Positions 24,712-33,700 of a stretch of DNA of 64,000 nt are shown here, piece by piece. The notes beneath the pieces are model-generated. The model was not told where the DNA came from. It saw nothing but the letters and a program-made list of their open reading frames with translations, and did not search any database. The DNA comes from JAGLTZ01 sp964637695. Lineage in GTDB: Bacteria; Blakebacterota; Blakebacteria; Blakebacterales; Blakebacteraceae. A program made the translations under genes and the position numbers. How positions within the stretch are numbered: the stretch's first letter is position 1; every line of letters begins with the position of its first letter. Location of the stretch: positions 14,040-78,039 of the forward strand of contig CAZWVF010000005.1 in NCBI GenBank assembly GCA_964637695.1, in the 5' to 3' direction.

Positions 24712-26813
24712 CGCCCCTCTCCGATCACTGAGGCGTGCACCTGAACCGTTGATCCCGAACGGACCTCACTGCCCGGTCGCGGAGTCTGGCGGCTGATCAA
24801 TCCGCTCCCTTCCACTGAGAGTATCAGTCCGAGGCTGGAGACCTGCGCCGCGGCCTCTCTGAGTGTCAGACCACGCAGATCGGGCATGAGAGTGCTGCTG
24901 CCCGGGTTGGGTGCGAAGGGTGTATCGAGATTAAGCACGACCACCTGCCCCTCCCGGGCCTGCTCAAGCGGCTGTGGCTCCTGACTGAGCACTGTTGGAC
25001 CTTTCCCCACGAACCTGACTCTCAGACCCCGCACGCTCAGTGCCTTTCCTGCCTCGCTTGCCGGCCACCGTCGCAGGTCTGGTACTATTGGAGCAGGGCG
25101 ATCCACCACCTGGTACACCGAAGGCTGCAGTCCTTTGAGCGGATATTCAGGATGACTTATCAACCTCCGGACGGTTCGCGAAAAAATGGGGGCTGCCACC
25201 TCGCTGGCGTAATAGCGGTTGGCAGGTTCATCCACTACTACCAGAAGAATGAACTGCGGATCATCTGCCGGTATGAAACCGCAGAAACTCGATATGTACG
25301 ATCCTGCTTCGTAACTGCCATTCACCGCTTTCCGGGCCGTTCCGGTCTTGCCTGCAATATCCAGACCTGCAACGGAAGCCCGGTCACCCGTTCCGCCTGT
25401 AACGGCATCTTTCAGAAATCCCCTCAGCAGTTCGGCGGTCTCTTTATGCATTACCCTCCGGACCAGCTCCCGGCCTCCCCAGTCATGCCATCGGCCCCGT
25501 TCATCCTGCATCGATTCCACAATGAAGGGAGTGAGCAGGCTTCCGCCGTTGCAGACGGCTGCATAAGCCGAGGCGATTTGAAGAGCTGTCACGGAGAGCC
25601 CGTAACCGATGGAGAGACTTTCGAGGGCGGGTCCCCGCCACTCCGGCAGACGCCTCAGGAGTCCCGATGCCTCCCCGGGAAGGTCGAGCCCGCTGACCTG
25701 TCCGAATCCCAGATCGCGGGCGTACCTGTACATCCTGTTCGGACCCACATGGCGGGCGATCTTAACCGTGCCCACATTACTGGAGTACTGCAGCACCTCA
25801 CCCAGGCTCATCCGGCCGTGTGGTCTTGTATCCTTGATCTCCGACCCGACGACCTGTATAACCCCATTTCCGCCATCGATTGTATCTGCCAGAGTGTAAC
25901 CTCCGGCCTCCAATGCAGCAGTGAATGTAACAAGTTTCAACACCGATCCCGGTTCGAACGAATCTGTGATCGTACGGTTCCTGCGTGAACCCTCCTCTGC
26001 TGCCTCGGCATAATTGGGATCATAGGTCGGCCAGCTGGCCATCGCCAGGACAGCACCTGTGCGGGGATCGAGTGCCACGGCGAGACCCCCTCTGGCATCC
26101 GATTCGGCCACACCAAACGCCAGTTCCTCCTCAAGCACTTCCTGTATAACGGCGTCGAGAGTGAGGCGAAGGGTCATTCCGTCCACAGGCTCATCCCGCA
26201 GAACTTCCATTCCCGGAATGGGGGCGCCGGTCGCATCTATCTGCTGCACAAGCAGGCCCGGCTGTCCCCTCAATACTTCCTCGTACTGCAGTTCGAGTCC
26301 TTCGAGACCCTTGCCGTCGATACCTGTATGACCGATTACGTTGGCGGCAAGCTGTCTTCTCGGATACACCCTGCGGTACTCCTCAACGACCTCCAGTCCC
26401 TGCGGCAGGAGGTGGGAGGGAGGTGGTTGTGAGGCCAGATCCACCTGTCGCGCCGCATAGAAGAACCTGTCGTGGGCTGATATTTCCGCTTTCCAGTACT
26501 CCCGATCCTCACCCAGAAGATCGGTCAGCATAGCTGCCACTACATCAGAATCTTCCACCAGGCGCGGGTACACTCCAACTGTATGCAGCAGCCGGTCGGC
26601 CGCCAGCAGGCGTCCGTACCGGTCGACGATCCTGCCGCGGCTCGGCTGAAGCACCACCTCCCTGTGATACTGGCGCTCAGCCTTTTCGCTGAAATAACCG
26701 CTTCTGAGAAGCTGTATGTCGGTGAGTCGATATACAAGACCGGCCCACCCTGCCAGAAGCAGGAAGGCCATCAGTTTCAGACGTCCTCGATGCAGGGGGA
26801 CATCGCCGATCAC
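24708..26813 (-). CDS. ftsI: FtsI-type transpeptidase (class B PBP) with two PASTA domains
   Basis: Septal class B penicillin-binding protein that cross-links new peptidoglycan in partnership with FtsW. The 701 residues run: short cytoplasmic N-terminus, one membrane span (about 14-32), the pedestal domain from RGRIVDRYGRLLA, then the transpeptidase with S290 in SVLK, S344-S-N346 and K489 in KTGT. After it come two PASTA domains (about 578-640 and 645-701; for example VPDLRRWPASEAGKAL and MPDLRGLTLREAAAQV). PASTA domains sense muropeptides or lipid II and are commonest on Gram-positive PBPs and kinases; here they sit on the division PBP of a diderm. Starts 1 base after the ftsL-like stop. Confidence 0.95.
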   Translation of the reverse strand: MIGDVPLHRGRLKLMAFLLLAGWAGLVYRLTDIQLLRSGYFSEKAERQYHREVVLQPSRGRIVDRYGRLLAADRLLHTVGVYPRLVEDSDVVAAMLTDLLGEDREYWKAEISAHDRFFYAARQVDLASQPPPSHLLPQGLEVVEEYRRVYPRRQLAANVIGHTGIDGKGLEGLELQYEEVLRGQPGLLVQQIDATGAPIPGMEVLRDEPVDGMTLRLTLDAVIQEVLEEELAFGVAESDARGGLAVALDPRTGAVLAMASWPTYDPNYAEAAEEGSRRNRTITDSFEPGSVLKLVTFTAALEAGGYTLADTIDGGNGVIQVVGSEIKDTRPHGRMSLGEVLQYSSNVGTVKIARHVGPNRMYRYARDLGFGQVSGLDLPGEASGLLRRLPEWRGPALESLSIGYGLSVTALQIASAYAAVCNGGSLLTPFIVESMQDERGRWHDWGGRELVRRVMHKETAELLRGFLKDAVTGGTGDRASVAGLDIAGKTGTARKAVNGSYEAGSYISSFCGFIPADDPQFILLVVVDEPANRYYASEVAAPIFSRTVRRLISHPEYPLKGLQPSVYQVVDRPAPIVPDLRRWPASEAGKALSVRGLRVRFVGKGPTVLSQEPQPLEQAREGQVVVLNLDTPFAPNPGSSTLMPDLRGLTLREAAAQVSSLGLILSVEGSGLISRQTPRPGSEVRSGSTVQVHASVIGEGR

Positions 26814-26814
26814 A

Positions 26815-27276
26815 TCAGGGCCCTCTTGAAGAATCGTGTGCGGCGGCCTCGCGCGCCTGCGCAGAAGGACTCAATTGATGCTGCAGGCTCCCGGCGGCCA
26901 TTGCGAGTGCATTTTCTATATAGGTCCAGGGAGATCCACCGCGACGGGTGGCAGCCGTCGGTACCACCAGCACTTCCGTCTGTGACCGGGGAAAGATCAT
27001 TCCTAGACGCTGACGGGCGAGCTCCACAACTCTGCCGCCACCACTCTCTTCGGCTATTTCCAGAGTGAGACGATCCACACTGCGTTGAAGCTCATCGCAC
27101 GATTTCTGCAGGTCTTCGACACGCTGTGCCAGTTCAAGCGTCCTGTTCATCCCGTTCAAGTGGGCAAGGCTGAGCAGGAATACAGCGGTGAGAACCAGTC
27201 CGAGCCGACCGGTCGAGGCCTTTACCGGATTCGCTCTTCTCCTGCTGCTCACTTTCTTCTTTCTCTTCCCGCTCAT
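26815..27276 (-). CDS. ftsL: FtsL-like division protein
   Basis: Small bitopic protein in the ftsL position between rsmH and ftsI. The 153 residues have a strongly basic cytoplasmic N-terminus (KRKKKVSSRRR), one span (about residues 24-41, LGLVLTAVFLLSLAHL), then a coiled-coil helix (residues ~45-78, ELAQRVEDLQKSCDELQRSVDRLTLEI) followed by VVELARQRLGM, a segment common to FtsL and FtsB families. A longer-than-usual unstructured tail of about 50 residues follows. FtsL works with FtsB and FtsQ to activate FtsWI. Sequence alone would be weak; synteny decides. Confidence 0.85.
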   Translation of the reverse strand: MSGKRKKKVSSRRRANPVKASTGRLGLVLTAVFLLSLAHLNGMNRTLELAQRVEDLQKSCDELQRSVDRLTLEIAEESGGGRVVELARQRLGMIFPRSQTEVLVVPTAATRRGGSPWTYIENALAMAAGSLQHQLSPSAQAREAAAHDSSRGP

Positions 27277-28220
27277 TCCGGATTCCCCCCGGTACTCCCG
27301 GTGACTGTACGTTCTACTGCTCTCAGACGGGCGCTTCTGGCCCGAGGATTATCTGCTACCTCCTCCCGGGAGGCCTTGATCACGCGCCCTGTCAGAATCT
27401 TCAAATCGGGCGCCCCGCCACAGACGCAGACTGGAAAATCTGGCGGACATCTGCACTGCGATGCCATATGGCGGAAAAACTGCTTCACCCTCCGATCCTC
27501 GAGAGAATGGTAGGCGATGACCACCAGCCTCCCTCCCGGTCGAAGTGCATCGAGCGACGCATCGAGGCCTGCATCGAGCTGGCCCAATTCGTCATTAACC
27601 TCTATCCGGAGCGCCTGAAAGATCTGGCTCAGGATCTTCGTCTGTCGCTGCGGGGGGACCAGTTCCTCTACAATCCCTCTCAGCTCGGCACTGTTCTGCA
27701 AAGGCCTGCTGCGTCTTGCCTCCACTATCGCGCGGGCAAAACGTGCCGCTCCCCGCACCTCCCCACCCTCCCGGAAAATGCGTACCAGCTCTTCCAGGGA
27801 ACAGGTGGCCAGAAGCTCGGCGGCGGCAAACCCCGAATGCTGATCCATCCTCATATCCAGAGGGGCATCGCTGCGGTATGTGAATCCCCTGTCACTATCG
27901 TCGAGTTGTTTTGACGAGACACCCAGGTCGAGCAGTATCCCGTCGAGTGGCAGCATCTCCTCCTGCCCGGCATGATGTATCAGCTCTCCGTAGAGTCCCT
28001 TCCTCAGCCTGACTCTCCTGTCCTTCCCGACTCTTTCACCGGCTGCTTCGATCGCCTGTGTGTCTCTGTCCAGTCCGAGAACCGCGGCAGCCGGTCCCAG
28101 TCTTTCAAGCAAATAAGCCAGATGGCCGCCGCCGCCAACGGTGCCATCCAGGTATTTTCCTCCGATGTCAGTTACCAGCCAGTCGATTGCCGTTTCAGCC
28201 AGGACCGGTCTGTGATACAA
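27273..28220 (-). CDS. rsmH: 16S rRNA (cytosine-1402-N4) methyltransferase RsmH
   Basis: SAM-dependent enzyme that N4-methylates C1402 in the ribosomal P site (formerly MraW). The 315-residue product starts MYHRPVLAETAIDWL, has the SAM motif LDGTVGGGGHLAYLLE, LGLDRDTQAI, ILLDLGVSSKQLDDSDRGFTY, PLDMRMD, the inserted helical domain with EEVRIFREGGE-like sequence and the late VIAYHSLEDRRVKQFF. A C-terminal cysteine group (CRCPPDFPVCVCGG) is a common feature of the family. It overlaps the ftsL-like gene by 4 bases. Confidence 0.96.
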   Translation of the reverse strand: MYHRPVLAETAIDWLVTDIGGKYLDGTVGGGGHLAYLLERLGPAAAVLGLDRDTQAIEAAGERVGKDRRVRLRKGLYGELIHHAGQEEMLPLDGILLDLGVSSKQLDDSDRGFTYRSDAPLDMRMDQHSGFAAAELLATCSLEELVRIFREGGEVRGAARFARAIVEARRSRPLQNSAELRGIVEELVPPQRQTKILSQIFQALRIEVNDELGQLDAGLDASLDALRPGGRLVVIAYHSLEDRRVKQFFRHMASQCRCPPDFPVCVCGGAPDLKILTGRVIKASREEVADNPRARSARLRAVERTVTGSTGGNPE

Positions 28221-28256
28221 ACCTGATCAACCTCTCTTCTGCGGCAGTTTGCCGGG

Positions 28257-28607
28257 TCAGGCGCCTGCGTGAATGCCAAAGCTTGCGAGGGCATCCCGGG
28301 ATGATTCGTAGATGTTTATCAGGCGATCGGCTCCAACGAACTGGAAGGCGTCAGCGACCGATCCGTGAAGACCGGCTACTTTGACCTCACCGCCTGCTCC
28401 ACGCATCCTGAACGCCCTCTCGCTCAGCAGTCCAACACCCCGGTAGCTGATATCCCCGACCTCATCGAAATCGAGGATCAGTCTTCGGACATGATTCTCC
28501 TGGTGCTTCTGCAGAAGGTTGTCCAGGTCCACCATCGCCACCGCACTGACTTCGCCCTGCAGGTGTAGAATCCGTACGCCCCGAATTTCCTGTTCATTGC
28601 ATGTCAT
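28257..28607 (-). CDS. STAS-domain protein between mraZ and rsmH
   Basis: A 116-residue single-domain STAS protein, the fold of anti-sigma factor antagonists such as SpoIIAA and RsbV. It shows the opening strand GVRILHLQGEVSAVAMVDLDNLL, the RRLILDFDEVGDISYRGVGLL region where antagonists carry the phosphorylated serine, then the VKVAGLHGSVADAFQFVGAD helix-strand end. The local sequence is ISYRGVGLL rather than the common DSSGLGxL, so phospho-control is possible but not assured. The ATG at 28607 with GGAGG nine bases ahead is preferred to the GTG at 28613. A STAS gene in this slot of a dcw operon is unusual; it suggests a link between a partner-switching or localisation system and division. Confidence 0.8.
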   Translation of the reverse strand: MTCNEQEIRGVRILHLQGEVSAVAMVDLDNLLQKHQENHVRRLILDFDEVGDISYRGVGLLSERAFRMRGAGGEVKVAGLHGSVADAFQFVGADRLINIYESSRDALASFGIHAGA

Positions 28608-28633
28608 ATGCACCTGCCTCCATATAGCCGTTG

Positions 28634-29074
28634 TCAGAAAAGGAGACCTTCGGCGAGCTCCTCGAACTTGTCTTCGATATCACCCGTGTATCGGGCAAAG
28701 ATGTCCGGGTTCCAGATCTCAACCCGGTCGAGCGCTCCTGTGATCAGTGCTTCCTTTTCAAGGTAGGCCCACTCGATCAGGTTCTGCGGAATCTTGATCC
28801 GCCCCTGTTTGTCGCACGTGGTCTCGGAAGCAAAAGCCGCCAGAACGCGTCTCCACTTTCGGGTTTCACTATCTGTAATAGGCTGTTCACGCAGGGTTGC
28901 CGATTTCCGTTCCCATTCGTCCAGGGGATAGACGAAGAGGCAATGGTCGAAGCCTGAAGTAATTACGAAAGTATCCTCAGCTTCAGGATTAACCGCCCGT
29001 CGGAACTTGGCCGGAAAGCTCACTCTACCCTTTTCGTCGATAGAGTTAGTATATTGTCCCAGGAAATCGGACAT
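28634..29074 (-). CDS. mraZ: Transcriptional regulator MraZ
   Basis: DNA-binding regulator that heads and autoregulates dcw operons. The 146-residue product carries two SpoVT/AbrB-like halves, the first with YTNSIDEKGRVSFPAKFR and the second with CDKQGRIKIPQNLIEWAYLEKEALITGALDRVEIWNP, which is the standard MraZ duplication. Upstream on its own strand lie three TGGGN boxes at 10-bp spacing and a sigma-70 promoter. Cytoplasmic, nucleoid-associated oligomer. Confidence 0.97.
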   Translation of the reverse strand: MSDFLGQYTNSIDEKGRVSFPAKFRRAVNPEAEDTFVITSGFDHCLFVYPLDEWERKSATLREQPITDSETRKWRRVLAAFASETTCDKQGRIKIPQNLIEWAYLEKEALITGALDRVEIWNPDIFARYTGDIEDKFEELAEGLLF

Positions 29075-29145
29075 AAGCTCCCCGAATCCACGTTGCCGCC
29101 GGTGCCGGCCTGTTGGAACCAGCGATTACGGGAAATCTGTTAATT

Positions 29146-29170
29146 ACCCACAATTACCCATTTTTCCCCA
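29146..29170 (-). promoter_or_regulatory. MraZ operator: three TGGGN boxes at 10-bp spacing
   Basis: Read on the minus strand, TGGGG (29166-29170), TGGGT (29156-29160) and TGGGT (29146-29150) are separated by exactly five bases each. This is the arrangement that MraZ is known to bind ahead of its own operon. The boxes lie just downstream of the predicted transcription start and 72 bases ahead of the mraZ ATG, so binding would block initiation or early elongation. Confidence 0.85.
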
Positions 29171-29180
29171 CATGCGGCAC

Positions 29181-29210
29181 AGATTACCTACCACTGCCGA
29201 TAAACGTCAA
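29181..29210 (-). promoter_or_regulatory. Sigma-70 promoter of the dcw operon
   Basis: On the minus strand, TTGACG (29205-29210) is followed after 18 bases by TAATCT (29181-29186). Transcription would start near 29174, immediately before the three MraZ boxes. No other equally good promoter was seen in the gap upstream of mraZ. Confidence 0.7.
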
Positions 29211-29432
29211 GAAGAAAGCATTAAATTTTATCTGGGCCTTCTTAAGGGTTTTTAAAGTCTCAGAGACGTTCAAGGACCACCATAAACGCTTATATGGCCT
29301 GTCTCAGAGCTTTTTAACCGATAGCCGGCATTCGAAAGAAGTATAAGAGATGTTTCTAAGTTTAATTTATCAGGTCGTGTAGCGCCGCGTTTTCGAGTCA
29401 GATATAAAGAATTTCCTGCAACTTAATGGTAT
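29211..29432. other. AT-rich intergenic spacer upstream of the dcw promoter
   Basis: Part of the 358-base non-coding stretch 29075-29432. It is more AT-rich than its surroundings, has no plausible open frame, and holds a repeated GTCTCAGAG (29257-29265 and 29301-29309, the first within the palindrome GTCTCAGAGAC). I see no clear terminator for the DUF5683-like gene that ends at 29433 and none of the hairpin elements. Confidence 0.6.
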
Positions 29433-30716
29433 TCAACGTATTGCGGCGATAATCCTGAATCCAGGGACTCCTCCGGGATAGATGGTAATCAGTGGGACGG
29501 CTGCTGAGCCTGAAACCTGATTCGGTTCGGTGACGCTTGAGCGATTACCGGAAATCAATGCTGTCACGGCTCCAACAAGTCTGCCGGCTACGATCCCGCC
29601 CAAAGCAATAGTGGCATAACTGCCGGCCACACGCGAGTCACGGCGCAGTTCCCGGTAGCGCTTCCATGCTCCCTCCGAACTCCAGCGCCAATCATATCCT
29701 GCGCCGGCAGGATATGCTGAGGAGGGATCTCCCAGACCGGAGTATTGAGCGGCATTGAAGGTGGTCATGTCCGGATAGAGAGCCAGATACTGAAAATAAT
29801 CATCATCTTTACCGATCAGACTGCTCCCTGCGTACAGGGCGGCCCATTGCCTGCTGTCCTCCAACTTCCATCCGCTGTACTTGTTGAATCCGATTACACC
29901 TCCCCAGAAGAGGCTTTCAACCATTACGAACACATTCGCTGCGGTCCTCTTTCCCTGACTCCTCTGACCCCATCCCGGCAGAAGCAGGCTTTTCAGTGCG
30001 GTGTTCCAGGGGGATTCGCTGCCTGTAGAAGCACGCCGCCGCTGTCGTTCTCCTCTCAATCCCCAGATCAATGCTTCGGCAGAGGTCAAAGCGTGATTAA
30101 GGAAGAGGAGACCTCCCGCAGTCAGGGCCGATTTAAGGTAGCAGTTGGCTTCCTGACGCATCTGCAGGTAGGTGTTGCGGTTGGTCGAGTTGCCTCGATA
30201 AGTAATGTCGTACCAGGCACTCCAGTCATCCCAGCCGGGGGCGAACTGCTCATACTTGCCTATCATCTCATAGTAATCGTGATTCCTGGTACCTTCGGGA
30301 GGAAGGGTGTGATGGTCGTAGGGCCAGGGTAAACCTGTTTCTGCTGTATAGAAAGAGGAGTATTCGAGATAGCGATTCCTGTCCCAGTGTTGGTCGGCAA
30401 GGAACTCGTAATCCTCCTGCAGGCTGCGCCCCCTGTGTCCGGCCCATATCCCTCCCCCTATCAGAACAGCCTCGGCGGCAATAAAGGTCCATCCCGATCT
30501 GCGCCCCTGCCTCAGCTGTCCACTCCCGGGCAGCAGCAGTGAGGAGAGTGCCGCTTTCCATGCCTCGTTTACCTTTCCCTCGCGCTGTTGGAAATCGAAA
30601 GAAAGAGGGACCACATCCATGCTCTGGGCACAGGCTCTTTCCACTCCGAAGAGTCCGATGGAGAGGAAAACCGCCGTGGGGAACACGGCTGATCTGCATG
30701 CAGTAATTGTGAGCAT
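29433..30716 (-). CDS. DUF5683-like envelope protein with an internal duplication
   Basis: A 427-residue exported protein of unknown role. A signal sequence (hydrophobic AVFPTAVFLSIGLFGV, cleavage near ACAQ) precedes two copies of a module. The first starts AALSSLLLPGSGQLRQGRR (about residue 54) and the second TALKSLLLPGWGQRSQGKR (about residue 237). Each is followed by a hydrophobic helix and a polar linker with tyrosines. The LLPGxGQ-xxG-K/R opening is that of the DUF5683 family, which is common in FCB-group genomes and usually occurs once. It follows the M6 protease stop by only 2 bases, so it is part of the porV operon and may help build or anchor that export route. Confidence 0.65.
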   Translation of the reverse strand: MLTITACRSAVFPTAVFLSIGLFGVERACAQSMDVVPLSFDFQQREGKVNEAWKAALSSLLLPGSGQLRQGRRSGWTFIAAEAVLIGGGIWAGHRGRSLQEDYEFLADQHWDRNRYLEYSSFYTAETGLPWPYDHHTLPPEGTRNHDYYEMIGKYEQFAPGWDDWSAWYDITYRGNSTNRNTYLQMRQEANCYLKSALTAGGLLFLNHALTSAEALIWGLRGERQRRRASTGSESPWNTALKSLLLPGWGQRSQGKRTAANVFVMVESLFWGGVIGFNKYSGWKLEDSRQWAALYAGSSLIGKDDDYFQYLALYPDMTTFNAAQYSGLGDPSSAYPAGAGYDWRWSSEGAWKRYRELRRDSRVAGSYATIALGGIVAGRLVGAVTALISGNRSSVTEPNQVSGSAAVPLITIYPGGVPGFRIIAAIR

Positions 30717-30718
30717 GG

Positions 30719-33700
30719 TCAGCGTACCACCAGCAGTGTCATCCGGTAGCGCCTCAGAGGAACCGTAACACCGGGTGCACTGTATTCGGCGACAAGGAAA
30801 TAGACACCGGGGCCAAGCCTGGAAGTATCCACATCAACTTCATAGACTCCCGGTCCACTCCCCTCGAGACGGGCCATCTCACCAAGGTAACTTCCCGATT
30901 GAGTGAAGCCCTTTACTACGAGACTTCCGACCGATCCTTCAACCCGGACAGTGCATCTGTCGCGAGCCGGATTCGGGTATAGATAGAGTTGTGAAAGGTC
31001 CTCCTCAGGTTGTGCCGGTGACTCATCCTGGTAGTAGACCCACCCCCCACCTCCTGCTCCCCCACCGGGACCCTTCCAGACCAGCTCTTCCCATTCGAGT
31101 CCGTATACTCCAAGTGAAACCGCAAAGAGGCTGTCCGAATCGGTAAAAAGGAGAAGGGGTCCCTTCTCTCGATTACCTGCTCCCAGTGTGAGGGCACCTG
31201 CAGGTTCTCTTATCAACTGGCGCAAACCGCGTGAAAGAAGCTGTCCCGTCGGACCGTAAACTGTCAGTTCACCGGCATCGGTTATCCCGGCAACCACTCC
31301 GTAGGCGATCGTGAGGGGAGTGCCGACAACATGCGGTGCCGGCAGGGCGGCGCGGCCGCGCCGGGCCGGCGGCCACCCGGCGCTTCTCGGTCCGTTCACC
31401 TCTACCGCGATCACACCTTCAACCGTTGGGACGATCACGGAAGGTATGCCCCGTCCGCTGTTCAGATAGGCAACCGCCAGCCTGCCTGCCGGTTCTGGCA
31501 GATCTGTTGATGCGTATTCCCGGCCGGTTCCCTGACCGAGGTCGAGCAGAGTCAGCCGGCCCGACCGGCCCAGCAGTGCGATTCCGGGCCGGCTGCTGCC
31601 CGGCACGGTTCCACGGAATCCCACGGCATCGATAATGTCTTCACTGCCACTCCAGAGAAGGTCGAGCATTCCGCCCGAACCTCGACACGCACGTAAAAGC
31701 TGATTACCGGAGATCACCAGTGGTACCAGATCGGGAGATTGAAGGACCAGTGCAGTTTCTCCATCTGTCTGCCATCTCTCCTGAATACCACCGGCTGATA
31801 CCTCCAGAAGAGAGCCGCCCTCGACTTCTACCAGGGCCGTTGGATTACTGTCGAGTTCGTAGCCGACCGGCCTTTTTACTGCCGGCGCATCCAGCACGAC
31901 CCTGCCCGCCACCTCCCCGCTGCCATCGAGAAACCAGAGTGAGTCACCCGCGGTAACCACGAAGAGTGAACCCGCCGTCGAGATCCCGGAAACAGGAGGC
32001 AGAGGAGTCGTCCAGACCGGGTTCGAGCCTGTCAATGGATCGCCGTAGCTGCTGAAGAGGTGGAATCCCCCCGAGCTGTCGAGCAGAGCCACCACAAAGT
32101 TGCCATCCCCCTCAACATCGACCATCCACGGGACTGAAATCTCACTGTTCACTCCGGCGGGGATGGGGGCTGACCACCAGCGGTAATCGGTGCCCTGACC
32201 TATCTTGAGGCTTACCGCAAGCGGATCTGCATGCGATTCCACTTCGAGCTGAAGCCCGGTTCCGGCTCCGGTCCAGGAAGCTGAGCCTGGAATGGTCGAA
32301 GAACCGAAGATTGACGGACCATCGGGAGGTGCGTTCCAGAAATCCCCTTCCTCTCCCACGTAGCCGGGAAACCACCCGAGTTCCTGCCGTCCATCCGCCT
32401 CCTCCACATCGAGGTAACGGCGAAGCCTGTCCTGCTGCAGTGTGTTATCATCGAAGTTGCCGAATCCGTTGCCATCGGGATCGCTTTCGGCTATCTCCTC
32501 ATCGAGATGCCATATGAGCACTCCCGAGCCGGGCAGAAGAGCATCGTATTCGTACGTTCTGACTTTCCGGCCGCCGATCAGGGCAGCGGTACCATCGATT
32601 ACTCCCTCCTCCCAGAAGAGCGAAACCGACTGATCACCGTCCAGATCATCACTGCGGTACTCGATGAGGAATGACTGGCCGCCGCCGGCGTGAACCATGC
32701 CGACCTTTGCCCCTGCCGGCGGGTTGTGCACACCCGCCAGCGCGGTTGAAGCCACCAGATCAATCCTCTCGCCGGGACGTACAACTATCGGCACCTCCCA
32801 ACCCATGAAGATCCTCGACCAGGGGGAGATAGCTGCAGGAAGCATTCCCCATATGAAGAGATCATCCACCACACCCCCGCCCTCGCCACCCGAATCCATG
32901 AGAGCGAAAAGCCCCACCGCCGTAATCCCTCCAACCGTATCGTAGAGATCCGGCAGGCCCAGCTGATGGCCGAATTCGTGCGCAAAGGAACCGTTTATCG
33001 CTCCCGTAAAGCCATCCTGACTGACGGTTTCCGGTATTATCGTCACATCCCGGATGGCCCTTGTGCCGGCTGGCACAGGCCGGTCGAGAGCCACATAGGC
33101 GGTGGGGATATCGGCCGGTGTATCCCCCAGACCGGCGTAATCACCCTGCCAGTCGGCTCCGGCATGCAGCAGGACGAATGCGTCGTATCGATCCCAGTCT
33201 ATCTGGTCACTCCCCTGCTGAGCAGCAGCCACAGCGTCGGCCACCAGCGTTTCGAAGGCTTCGATCAATCCTGACAGCGGAGTTTCGAAGCCGTAATAGG
33301 AGATTTCCCGGGGAAGTTCGTAAGCTTGATCCCGGGCAGTGGGGAAAACGTCTGCTTCCAGGCTCAATTCTCCGTCGCTCATGGCCCACCAGTAATTGTG
33401 GAGGGCCCTCATATGGCGTTGAGCAAAACGGCGGTCGTGCGGGGCGGCATCTATATCGTGACCCTCCTGGGAGCGGAAGGTATCGATATCACGCAGATCG
33501 TAGGTACCGTCCCCCGTGGTTCTCGGATCGTCATCGGGCTGGAACTGCAGGCGCAGCACAAGAATCTGGAGAGTATCGGGAAGCGCAGGATCCGATCGTG
33601 CTGAACGGAGAAGAGAGTGCGATCTGCTGCGAAACCCTGCGGCCGGTGCCAGATTCAGGTGAGGTCGATCCACTATCTGCCCGCCAGAGATAGAGCGGGA

